The translations under genes and the position numbers were made by a program. From contig NZ_LYPB01000047.1 of assembly GCF_001653565.1 (NCBI RefSeq), positions 108,519-172,518 of the forward strand: 64,000 nt of DNA. The letters are read 5' to 3'. The DNA is from Paenibacillus oryzisoli (GTDB lineage Bacteria > Bacillota > Bacilli > Paenibacillales > NBRC-103111). The number at the start of each line of letters is the position of its first letter. The first letter of the stretch is position 1. Below, piece by piece: positions 26,148 through 34,189 of this stretch. The notes beneath the pieces are model-generated. The model was given only the letters and a program-made list of their open reading frames with translations, did no database searches and had not been told where the DNA came from.

Positions 26148-27932
26148 TTACTGGTCAAGCTGAATTGTCGCCAGCCCGGATGCCGGAATGGCAAGCGCAT
26201 GAATCCCTTTCGCCAGCGTCAAGACTTCGGTGTGAAGCACCTGTCCGCAGCAATCGGCAATCTCTACCCGCGTCTGGGTCGGCACATCCCCCGTCACCTC
26301 GAGATAGAGACCATCCTCTCGCCTTCCGTTGACGATGAACCACGTCCGCTCGGAACTGCCTGTCTCCAGCGGCACCAATCGGTCATGATACGTCACCACA
26401 ATGCCTTGATCGCCGCGCACCGATTGCACGAGCGGATAGAGCAGCTCCGGATTGCGCGGCGCCAAGCGGCCTTCCAAGAGCAGATCCCGATGCTTTTTAT
26501 AAAAAGAAAGCCAATGTCTCAGCATAGCAAGATGTTGCGACGGAACCCGGTCCAATTCCACCGAAATTTGCGGAACAGAGAATAAAATGTTGATCATTTG
26601 CAGCGCTGCGCTCTCCACCGGTTCGTCCGGATGCCACATGATCATATCCGCATGAGCAGCCGTATTCCCGCAGAGCAGGCGCAGATCGATCGTCCTCACC
26701 CGATTCTGGATGCTGTCGTTCGGGCAGTCCGATGCCCGGAACATGTTGCCATATTTGCGCATTGCAGGGCCTATGTACATCTGGCGGAATTCAACCATGA
26801 TCTCAGGCTTCAGCTCGCGCAGGCGAGCGATGGAATCGGTAAGCAGACGGTCAACCGCTTCCGGAATCGACTCGTAATCTTTGCCTGGCGTCGTAGAAGC
26901 CAGCTGTAGCTCTGGCGAATAGAACGTGTCGATGAAGTCCAGCTTGAACCCGTCAAGCCCCCACTCCCGGACAGCCGCTTCATATTTCCCGATGATGTAC
27001 TCGCGCACGTCAGGGTAACGCGGATCCAACACAGCGGCGCCATGATTCTCATTGTAACGCAATATTTTATCCTTGAAGCGATCCCAGACCTTGCTGTACT
27101 TGCCGATGAAAGGCACCGAGTACCATAAAATAAACTTCATGCCAAGATCGTGAATGGCATCCACATGGCGCTTCATATCGGGAAACTTGCCATCATAGGT
27201 CTCCCAGTCGCCGCAATAGGCGTAGCCTCTGCCGTGGTCTTCTGTCTGCCAGCCATCATCCACAATGACCGCTTCCATGCCTAGTTCCTTTGCAAGGCGG
27301 CACTGCTCCTCAATTTTTCGGTCCGTCACATGCTGGTGCATGCTGTACCACGTCGAATACATAGGCTCTTTTGCCGTTTCCGGCACAAACGCCGGCGTAT
27401 AGGCCGCCATCGCGCTCCACCAAGCCTGGACGCCTTGCAGACACTCGTAGTACGGCAAATCCCGCGTATCCACGAGCAATTTGGCTTCATACGCCTGCAT
27501 CGGCACGGCCGCCTCCGTAAAGAGCTGAATGCGGCAGTAGAAATTCGCCGTCTCTTCGCTGATCGCGGCCCGATACTGAACCGTGTTCAGTGCATCAGAA
27601 TAAGCGAACGTGAGCCTATTGCGGCCGGCACTGTTATACAGTGCATAAACCGGCGCCGATGCCGCCGCGTTCGAGCGCCAGCCGCGCATCCAATCCGCCT
27701 TGAAGCTGCGGTTGCGGTCCATCGCGGGCGTCCAGCCTGCCTGAATATCCCACGCCGGCTGCGACCACTCTATACTAAGCGGCGAAGGTGTAAACGAAGC
27801 TTCGGAATTTAAGCGGAGCGTAATGAGGTGCAGATTTTCCTCCAGCTTTTCGCTTAGCAAGGAGATATCCACGCCAACAAACTCTCCGTTTACGGTAAAT
27901 GTATGGTTCTCGGTCGTTAGTTGAACGCTCAT
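26148..27932 (-). CDS. Glycoside hydrolase family 36 (alpha-galactosidase superfamily), 594 aa
   Basis: Intracellular clan GH-D enzyme. The barrel strand motif VIVDDGWQTEDHGRGYAYCGDWE (about 222-244), WYSVPF, and the nucleophile motif GFKLDFIDT (Asp 332) are clear; the second acid lies in FRASDCPND. It is shorter than and different from the neighbouring 736-residue GH36 protein. Members split alpha-galactosides, and some act on alpha-N-acetylgalactosaminides or isoprimeverose-type units. Start ATG 27932 overlaps the cupin stop by four bases, with AAGGG upstream. Having two divergent GH36 proteins in one operon suggests two different alpha-galactosyl linkages in the substrate. Confidence 0.9.
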   Translation of the reverse strand: MSVQLTTENHTFTVNGEFVGVDISLLSEKLEENLHLITLRLNSEASFTPSPLSIEWSQPAWDIQAGWTPAMDRNRSFKADWMRGWRSNAAASAPVYALYNSAGRNRLTFAYSDALNTVQYRAAISEETANFYCRIQLFTEAAVPMQAYEAKLLVDTRDLPYYECLQGVQAWWSAMAAYTPAFVPETAKEPMYSTWYSMHQHVTDRKIEEQCRLAKELGMEAVIVDDGWQTEDHGRGYAYCGDWETYDGKFPDMKRHVDAIHDLGMKFILWYSVPFIGKYSKVWDRFKDKILRYNENHGAAVLDPRYPDVREYIIGKYEAAVREWGLDGFKLDFIDTFYSPELQLASTTPGKDYESIPEAVDRLLTDSIARLRELKPEIMVEFRQMYIGPAMRKYGNMFRASDCPNDSIQNRVRTIDLRLLCGNTAAHADMIMWHPDEPVESAALQMINILFSVPQISVELDRVPSQHLAMLRHWLSFYKKHRDLLLEGRLAPRNPELLYPLVQSVRGDQGIVVTYHDRLVPLETGSSERTWFIVNGRREDGLYLEVTGDVPTQTRVEIADCCGQVLHTEVLTLAKGIHALAIPASGLATIQLDQ

Positions 27933-28303
27933 TGGGCATCACCCTTCTGTTGGTTCTTATGCGGGGACGGACCTGCATGGCACCAGACAGTGACAATCGG
28001 GTCTTCGGAGCTGGAGTTCAGATGATGATCCTCGCCAGGCTCTACAATCAAGATATCCCCGGTAGCGACCGGGATATGCTCCCCATTCAATTCCATTGTT
28101 CCACTTCCCTGTAAAATAATAAAAGCCTCACAATCGCCATGCACGTGATAATCTCTGCCTTCAGGACCATCATTCGTATGGCTGCGCTCTCCCCGCTTGG
28201 CAAATGACAAGCCACCCGAACTTAAATAGGCGCCTGGTAGCACATCCTGCAGGATATGCCCACTTTTTTTATCCAGCAAATCCGTCAGCCTCAACTTAAT
28301 CAT
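27929..28303 (-). CDS. Cupin-domain protein (possible sugar isomerase or binding protein)
   Basis: Single-domain cupin of 124 residues. The metal motif is HVHGDCEAFIILQGSGTMELNG with a second motif PGEDHHLNSS, giving potential His/Glu metal ligands. Small cupins in carbohydrate clusters can be epimerases, mutarotase-like or unsaturated-uronate linearising enzymes (KdgF family); the length and single domain fit such a role, but the sequence does not decide. ATG 28303 follows GGAGGAATAAGCG, the ribosome site overlapping the stop codon of the upstream GH36 gene, and its own end overlaps the next GH36 start by four bases. Confidence 0.85.
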   Translation of the reverse strand: MIKLRLTDLLDKKSGHILQDVLPGAYLSSGGLSFAKRGERSHTNDGPEGRDYHVHGDCEAFIILQGSGTMELNGEHIPVATGDILIVEPGEDHHLNSSSEDPIVTVWCHAGPSPHKNQQKGDAQ

Positions 28304-28306
28304 CGC

Positions 28307-30517
28307 TTATTCCTCCATGTGTATTCGGTATAGTCGGCTTCGGAGGTCACCCTTCCAAACAGGCAGATGGATGCCGATCCCCATTAACTCATCGCCGCCC
28401 CAGCGCTCCGTCGGCTCCTCCGGCGCATCCGGATCGGCAACCAGGTAATTGCGATCCGCGGCCAGCCCCTTCAGCTTCAGCTTCTTGAGCGGCGGGTTCG
28501 GCTTCGCGAGCACCTGAAAGTAAGCGACGAGCGCTTCCTTACCATCTTCTGCCACGAACATCCAGGCCGTCTCATTGCCTTCAAACGGACTTAACAGTCT
28601 GTGAAACACTCCAAATTGGATCAGCGAACGAAGCTCCTTATACAGGGCAACCTGCCGCTTCATCAATTCTTTATCGTCCTCGCCAATTGTCGTCAAATCG
28701 AGCTCATACCCGAAATTGCCCGACATCGCCGCATGTCCGCGCATGGCCAACGGCGTCGTGCGATGCACCTGATGATTCGGCACGGCGGAGACATGCGCAC
28801 CCATCGTGGAAATTGGGTAGACGAGGCTCGTGCCGTACTGAATTTTCAATCGCTCCACGGCGTCGGTATTGTCGCTCGTCCACGTCTGCGGCATGTAGTA
28901 GAGCATCCCGGGATCGAATCTTCCGCCTCCGCCCGAGCAGCTTTCGAACAACACGTGCGGGAACGCAGTTGTCAGACGCTCAAGGACGTCATAAAGTCCG
29001 AGTATGTACCGATGTGCGGTTTCCCGCTGACGCGCTGGCCGCAGCAGCGCCGAGCCGATCTCCGTCATGTTGCGGTTCATATCCCACTTCACATAGGTGA
29101 TGGGACTGCTTGCCAAGATGTCGCTAAGCGCCTGCACAATGTATTCCTGCACATCTCGGCGGGAGAAATCCAGCACCAGTTGCTTCCGACCTTCGGTTCT
29201 GCGCCGCCCCGGGACATGAAGGCACCAGTCAGGGTGCGCGCGATACAACTCGCTGTCCGGCGATACCATCTCTGGCTCGAACCAAAGGCCGAAGGCCAGT
29301 TCTTGTGCCTTGACGCGCTCGGCCAAATCCGCCATGCCGCCGGGCAGCTTGGTAGTGTCGACGAACCAATCACCTAGCGAGCTGGCATCGCTGTCGCGCT
29401 TGCCGAACCAGCCGTCGTCCAGCACAAGCAGCTCCAAGCCGAGCTTCCGGCCTTCCACCGCAAGGGCTTCAATTTTATCCGCGTTAAAATGAAAATACGT
29501 CGCTTCCCAATTGTTGATCAGAATTGGACGATGGCGATCACGGAACACCCCCCGGCATAGCCGCGTGCGGTACAACCGATGATACGTCTGCGACATACCG
29601 CCAAGCCCTTCCGCAGAGTAGACCATTACCGCTTCCGGCGTCTGGAACTGTTCGCCGGGTTCCAACAGCCAGCTGAAATCAAAAGGGTTGATCCCCATTG
29701 CGACTCTGGTAGTGCCGTAAGGATCCACCTCCGCTTGAGCGAGAAAGCTGCCGCTGTATACGAGGCTGAAGCCATAGACATCCCCGTGATCCTCATCGGC
29801 GTCTGGGGACAACAGCGCGATAAATGGATTAAGCGAATGGCTGCTGCTGCCGCGGCGGCTCTCGATGACCGTCCCTCCTGCACTCAGCGGACGTCTTTCG
29901 ATATGCCGCTCGCGCGCCCACGTGCCCGATAGATGCAGCTCCTCGAATTCTGCGTGCGGTAAGTCCAGACTACAGCTAAGCGCCCTAAGCAGTTTGATTG
30001 GCACTTCGCCCTCATGGACAAAACGGGCGGAACGCACAATCGCGTCCATATCGCGATAGACGGTATAGGTCAGGATGACGTTCAAACCGATAATCGCATC
30101 GGATAGCGTAATTTCCAAGCTCTCCGCTTCGCTTACCGACTCCACATAGGTGGCGGGCAGCCCTTCCAGCTTCGGCTTCCCGGAATAGATCCGGTGCGAG
30201 GCATATAACAGCTCGCTCACCGTTGCGCCGTTCTCGGTCTGCACCTGATACGCCGGCATACGGAAGTCGCTCCCGCCAAAGGCTGGGTATTCTTGCGGCA
30301 GCGTATCCAGCGATAGCGACAGATCGTTCGGATCCGTTGACGGGGAGAAGGAACAGCGGCGTCTGCGCATAAGCAAACTGCCGATGTTCGTTCCTCGCAC
30401 CCTCGCACCCCAGTGGACGTGCGCCAGATAACCAGGTGAAACCAGCTGCATAATGTAACTGGATGCTTTTCCTTGCAGATGAAACGTTTGTGTTGCCTGA
30501 TCAAACGTAATCGCCAT
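28307..30517 (-). CDS. Glycoside hydrolase family 36 alpha-galactosidase, 736 aa
   Basis: Full-length retaining alpha-galactosidase expected to remove terminal alpha-galactose from oligosaccharides. It has the N-terminal beta-supersandwich, ILINNWEATYFHFNADKI, LDDGWFGKRDSD, nucleophile Asp 479 in YVKWDMNRN, the CSGGGGRFD loop, and acid/base Asp 549 in TWTSDNTDA. Length matches the AgaN/RafA class. ATG 30517 follows AAGGAG by seven bases. No signal peptide, so it acts after import. Located between the MATE gene (21-base gap) and the cupin gene (3-base gap). Confidence 0.96.
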   Translation of the reverse strand: MAITFDQATQTFHLQGKASSYIMQLVSPGYLAHVHWGARVRGTNIGSLLMRRRRCSFSPSTDPNDLSLSLDTLPQEYPAFGGSDFRMPAYQVQTENGATVSELLYASHRIYSGKPKLEGLPATYVESVSEAESLEITLSDAIIGLNVILTYTVYRDMDAIVRSARFVHEGEVPIKLLRALSCSLDLPHAEFEELHLSGTWARERHIERRPLSAGGTVIESRRGSSSHSLNPFIALLSPDADEDHGDVYGFSLVYSGSFLAQAEVDPYGTTRVAMGINPFDFSWLLEPGEQFQTPEAVMVYSAEGLGGMSQTYHRLYRTRLCRGVFRDRHRPILINNWEATYFHFNADKIEALAVEGRKLGLELLVLDDGWFGKRDSDASSLGDWFVDTTKLPGGMADLAERVKAQELAFGLWFEPEMVSPDSELYRAHPDWCLHVPGRRRTEGRKQLVLDFSRRDVQEYIVQALSDILASSPITYVKWDMNRNMTEIGSALLRPARQRETAHRYILGLYDVLERLTTAFPHVLFESCSGGGGRFDPGMLYYMPQTWTSDNTDAVERLKIQYGTSLVYPISTMGAHVSAVPNHQVHRTTPLAMRGHAAMSGNFGYELDLTTIGEDDKELMKRQVALYKELRSLIQFGVFHRLLSPFEGNETAWMFVAEDGKEALVAYFQVLAKPNPPLKKLKLKGLAADRNYLVADPDAPEEPTERWGGDELMGIGIHLPVWKGDLRSRLYRIHMEE

Positions 30518-30538
30518 TAAGCTACTCCTTCCGTTCTT

Positions 30539-31957
30539 TTACACCTTTAGTTTTTTCCACGCCATGCGTTGATACCGAAGATAAATCAGATGAGAACGCA
30601 GAAATTGATCACAAGCGACCGCGCTCCATAAACCGATCATGCCCCAGCCGAAAACATACACGAACACATAGCTGAGCACGACCCGAACGCCCCAGACGCC
30701 GATCATCGTGGAATAGAGCGGATAGCGAGTATCGCCCGCTCCGCGCAAAGCGCCGCCCACAATGAACTGGGAGATCTGAGATACTTGAATAAAACCGACG
30801 ATGCGAAGTGCCCAGGTGCCTTCGCGGATCATGGTGGCATCGTTCGTATACAAGCTTAAAATTTGCGGCGCGAATACGATGAAGATCGCGCCGATTACGC
30901 CAGCTAGCGCCATGCCGTACTTGCGGATCTGCCTTACGTATCGCTCTGCAAGTTCCGCTTTGCCGACGCCGAGCGACTGTCCGACAAGCGTTGAGGCCGC
31001 GATAGCAAAAGCCGCCCCCGGCATGAAGGACAGGCCGATCACGTTCGTGACCAACTGAGAGGCAGCAATCGCTGTGGTGCCGAGTCCGGCGCCGATCTTG
31101 ACGAATGTCATGATACCTAGCCGCATGACGAGCTGCTCCAGACTCGCCGGGATGCCGATACTCAGCATGCGGCTGATCATCTTTTTATCAAAATGGCTTA
31201 TTTCCCGCCAGCTTAAGGCAAGATCGAACTTGCCGCTGAACATGACCAATAGAAAGACCAGCATCGCCCCGAACTGAACGATGAGGGTCGCTGCAGCTGC
31301 GCCTGTCGTGCCCAATACCGGAATGCCGAGATGGCCGTAAATAAGTACAAAGCCTAACGAAACTGTCAAATACGCAGCCAGGACGTTGATCTTCATCGGT
31401 GTACGCGTATCGCCCGCTCCGCGTAAAATCGCAGATAAAGAAGACGAAATGCTCGAAAAAGCAATCGAGATAAACATCAACCGAGCATACGTCAGGCCCT
31501 CCTGCACAACATCCTCATTTGCCCCCATCATAAACAGCAACTTTTCGCCATAGAGAAGCCCTGCGAACATAATAAGCAAAGAGAGCATCGTGCCGAGCAG
31601 CAGCGACTGTCCTGCTGCTCGATTGGCGTCTTCCCTCCGGCCGCTGCCGACGGAACGGGCGACAATAACGGTCGTGCCGGTATTGAGCGCCGCAAAACAA
31701 ACTGTCATCAATGCGTAGATTTGGCTCGTGAATCCCACAGCTGCCACAGATGTGGAACCCAGATGACCGACGAAAATCATCATAATCATCTGGGTCAGAT
31801 TAATCAGCAGCATTTCTGTCAGCGAAGGTCCCGCCAATTTGAAAATCATCCGCCTGATGGCGCGCCCGTCCTCTGAATCGATCATGACGGCATCGCTATA
31901 TGGCTGGGTTCTGTCTTTTTTGCCAGCTTCTTCTCCCAGTTTAAGTCCCGTACTCAT
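30539..31957 (-). CDS. MATE-family multidrug/metabolite exporter
   Basis: 472 residues with about twelve hydrophobic segments and the two-lobe internal symmetry of the family; both lobes carry the LRGAGDTR motif (near 160 and 400). MATE proteins export organic cations or metabolites using Na+ or H+ gradients. It starts 13 bases after the GH4 stop codon and 21 bases before the GH36 gene, so it is an integral member of the glycosidase operon. It might relieve toxic sugar or aglycone by-products (inference); its substrate is not readable. Confidence 0.93.
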   Translation of the reverse strand: MSTGLKLGEEAGKKDRTQPYSDAVMIDSEDGRAIRRMIFKLAGPSLTEMLLINLTQMIMMIFVGHLGSTSVAAVGFTSQIYALMTVCFAALNTGTTVIVARSVGSGRREDANRAAGQSLLLGTMLSLLIMFAGLLYGEKLLFMMGANEDVVQEGLTYARLMFISIAFSSISSSLSAILRGAGDTRTPMKINVLAAYLTVSLGFVLIYGHLGIPVLGTTGAAAATLIVQFGAMLVFLLVMFSGKFDLALSWREISHFDKKMISRMLSIGIPASLEQLVMRLGIMTFVKIGAGLGTTAIAASQLVTNVIGLSFMPGAAFAIAASTLVGQSLGVGKAELAERYVRQIRKYGMALAGVIGAIFIVFAPQILSLYTNDATMIREGTWALRIVGFIQVSQISQFIVGGALRGAGDTRYPLYSTMIGVWGVRVVLSYVFVYVFGWGMIGLWSAVACDQFLRSHLIYLRYQRMAWKKLKV

Positions 31958-31970
31958 CGCAGTGTCGCCT

Positions 31971-33356
31971 TTACAGCTTCCAACCTGGCAAGTAAGCCTT
32001 CGTATTTTGCAGCATGCGTTCGAACAACGCCTCCGCCTGAGTCACTCCGATCGTTACCAGCGGATCGCTGACGAACGCTTGTAACGCAAGAGCTTTGTCC
32101 TTCTTCAGTGCAGCTTGGAGAATCAGCTCCTGATTCATCGCGTGCTGCAACACTTGGTTATGAACAGGAAGCGGGAGCTCACCCGCATAGACAGGACGCA
32201 GGGAGTTTGCTGAAAAAACAGCATTCGTCTCCACGACCACGCCGTGCGGAATGCCCTTCATTTGCCCGACGTTCGGCACATTAACGTTAGTCACGAACGA
32301 TTGTAGGCCGATCAAACCTTTCAGTTGCCGCACCTCTTCTTCGCCGGAGGCTTTCAGCGGCAGCTTCTCTTCACCGGATAGCAGCTTGCCGTAATAGTCC
32401 GCCGTAGCCGCATTCTTTTCAACCCGGCTTTGCACCGTCGTCAGACCGAACTTCCAGTCGTATACCGTGTCCGGATCTTTCAAATACCAAGGCGGCATGA
32501 ACTCCGCCAAATGACGATCCCCCGCAGCCGCAATGACGCCGTAACGCCGGAACAAATCAAATTTCACGCGATTTGCTGAGGTGTACGGATTCGTCTTCCA
32601 AGCATCTTTGTTGTGCTCGAAGCCTGTCTCATAGTAACGATCCACAAATTTGCTGTACATTGGCAGCAGGTCTGTACCGAGATAGGTCGCTTGATCAATC
32701 CAGGTAAAATGATTCAGACCCAGCACGTTCACTTTAATCTGATCGCGGTGCAACCCATCAATACCCTCCATGTCCTTCAGCATGCGGATCAGCAAGCTTT
32801 GCGTACCGAAAATCTCATGGCAGCAGCCAAACGCCTTGATTTTCGGAAACACTTCGTAGAGCGTGCGCGTACACAAAGTCATTGGGTTGGTATAATTGAA
32901 CACCCAAGCATCCGGTGCGTAACGTTCAATCGCTTGCGCGAATTCGACATACATCGGAATCGTACGCAATGCTCGGATAAGCCCGCCTGGCCCCGTCGTG
33001 TCACCAACAGCTTGGTAAATGCCGTATTTTTCAGGCTCATGCACATCTGACTCCATCTCTTGAAACGTGCCCGGCAAAATTGAAATAAAGACGAAATCGC
33101 ACCCCGTCAGCGCTTCTTGCAGGGTTGGATACGCCTTATACTGCCATTTGGCATTCGCTTCCGGGTAGTCAGAGACCGAATTGCCCAATTTTTCATTGTG
33201 ACATGCTTTGTTATAGTCAAGATCGTACAAGCGAATCGTCCCTGAAAGCTGATCATCGAGCGCCAGATCCGCAATCAAATTTTTGGCCCAGTACATCGAG
33301 CCCCCACCGATATAAGCGATTTGAATCTCACTGACTTTTTCATTCGCAAATTTCAT
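31971..33356 (-). CDS. Glycoside hydrolase family 4, alpha-galacturonidase (LplD) type
   Basis: NAD- and Mn-dependent glycosidase of 461 residues. NAD-binding IAYIGGGSMYW (about 13-23), metal-site NYTNPMT (about 154-160), and the specificity loop GCCHEIFG, in which Cys 179, His 180 and Glu 181 line the metal. Published family analysis assigns CHEV-type loops to alpha-galacturonidases such as Bacillus LplD, whereas CHS loops mark alpha-galactosidases and CNx loops alpha-glucosidases. The CHEI here therefore points to uronide cleavage (inference). ATG 33356 follows AAGGAGGGG; the longer reading to 33461 has no support. It is the first gene of a six-gene operon (GH4, MATE, GH36, cupin, GH36, AKR). 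Confidence 0.88.
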   Translation of the reverse strand: MKFANEKVSEIQIAYIGGGSMYWAKNLIADLALDDQLSGTIRLYDLDYNKACHNEKLGNSVSDYPEANAKWQYKAYPTLQEALTGCDFVFISILPGTFQEMESDVHEPEKYGIYQAVGDTTGPGGLIRALRTIPMYVEFAQAIERYAPDAWVFNYTNPMTLCTRTLYEVFPKIKAFGCCHEIFGTQSLLIRMLKDMEGIDGLHRDQIKVNVLGLNHFTWIDQATYLGTDLLPMYSKFVDRYYETGFEHNKDAWKTNPYTSANRVKFDLFRRYGVIAAAGDRHLAEFMPPWYLKDPDTVYDWKFGLTTVQSRVEKNAATADYYGKLLSGEEKLPLKASGEEEVRQLKGLIGLQSFVTNVNVPNVGQMKGIPHGVVVETNAVFSANSLRPVYAGELPLPVHNQVLQHAMNQELILQAALKKDKALALQAFVSDPLVTIGVTQAEALFERMLQNTKAYLPGWKL

Positions 33357-33506
33357 GTTGCCCCTCCTTGATATTGTTCCTGTTTTTAATGTAACTTCTG
33401 AACGAATTGAACATCTTCTCGCTCTCAGTATAGGCAACGAACCCCATTTGGGGGATGGCAAAAATTCAGCAGGGTTGTGATTTTTTACACTTTATTTAAA
33501 GACAAT

Positions 33507-33547
33507 AAAAAGACGCTGATTGACATTCAGTCAAGAGCGCCTTTTTT
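33507..33547 (-). terminator. Terminator of the lyase-like SLH gene
   Basis: On the minus strand AAAAGGCGCT-C-TTGAC pairs with GTCAA-TC-AGCGTCTTTTT around TGAAT, with A- and T-runs on either side. It begins a few bases after the stop codon at 33552. Confidence 0.8.
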
Positions 33548-33551
33548 CAGA

Positions 33552-34189
33552 TTATCGATTATAGATTCGATACAAGAGCACAGCGACTTCAGCGCGCGTA
33601 GCGGATTTCAATGGCTCCAACAGGCTGCCGCTGCCTTGAATCAGTTTCTGGTTGAGCAGTTGGGCGATACTCTCCTCGGCGTAGGCGGCGATCTCCTTAT
33701 GATCCGTAAAGCCCGAAAGCCCAGTCGGAACAACTTCACTTCGTTGGCTGCACTTAGCTCACTGGTTGCAAACATATTGCCCGGCAACGTCACAGTCCCG
33801 AGTTCCGAGCGGATCTGCGTCGTGCTGCTTGCCTTGCCGCTGCTGATTGCAGACGATGAAATCACAGCTTGGTACGCGTGCTCGCCTGGCACGGGTGTCG
33901 CGTCAAGTGTGCTTGGCGCGTTCGTGGTGCTTGGACCTGGGCTAGGGCCGGGGCCGGGGCCAGGGTCAGGATCTGCTACAACTGGCGTGCTGAACGTCAC
34001 GTCAGGGCCCATGCTCCAATTCCCCGCAGCGTCCCTTGCCAGCACTCGGTAGGTATAGGAAGTGCCGGAAGCGAGTCCGCTTAACGTATAGGTCAGTGTC
34101 TGCGCGTCAACTTCGCTCGAGTACGTTGCATTTGTGACAGCGTGCAGTTTATATCCTGCTATACCGACGTTATCGGTTGCCCTGTCCAA
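33552..34189 (-). pseudogene. Out-of-frame 3' part of the lyase-like gene (FN3 end, linker, truncated SLH region)
   Basis: Continues the fibronectin-type-III domain of the protein read from 37242 but in another frame: after LTWTG the sequence ATDNVGIAGYKL and SYTYRVLARDAAGNWS follow if one base is restored in the CCC run near 34180-34182. A Pro/Gly linker and a TTQIRSELGTVTLP segment typical of S-layer proteins come next. Near 33720 the frame shifts again into GLSGFTDHKEIAAYAEE and SATRAEVAVLLYRIYN, a lone C-terminal SLH repeat, ending at TAA 33552. Only one of the usual three SLH repeats remains, so part was deleted. The two frame breaks may be real decay or, less likely, assembly errors. 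Confidence 0.75.

Noticed and set aside
33477..34052. A 191-codon plus-strand frame
   Set aside because: Antisense to the broken lyase-like gene; the minus strand shows continuous FN3/SLH homology across frame breaks.
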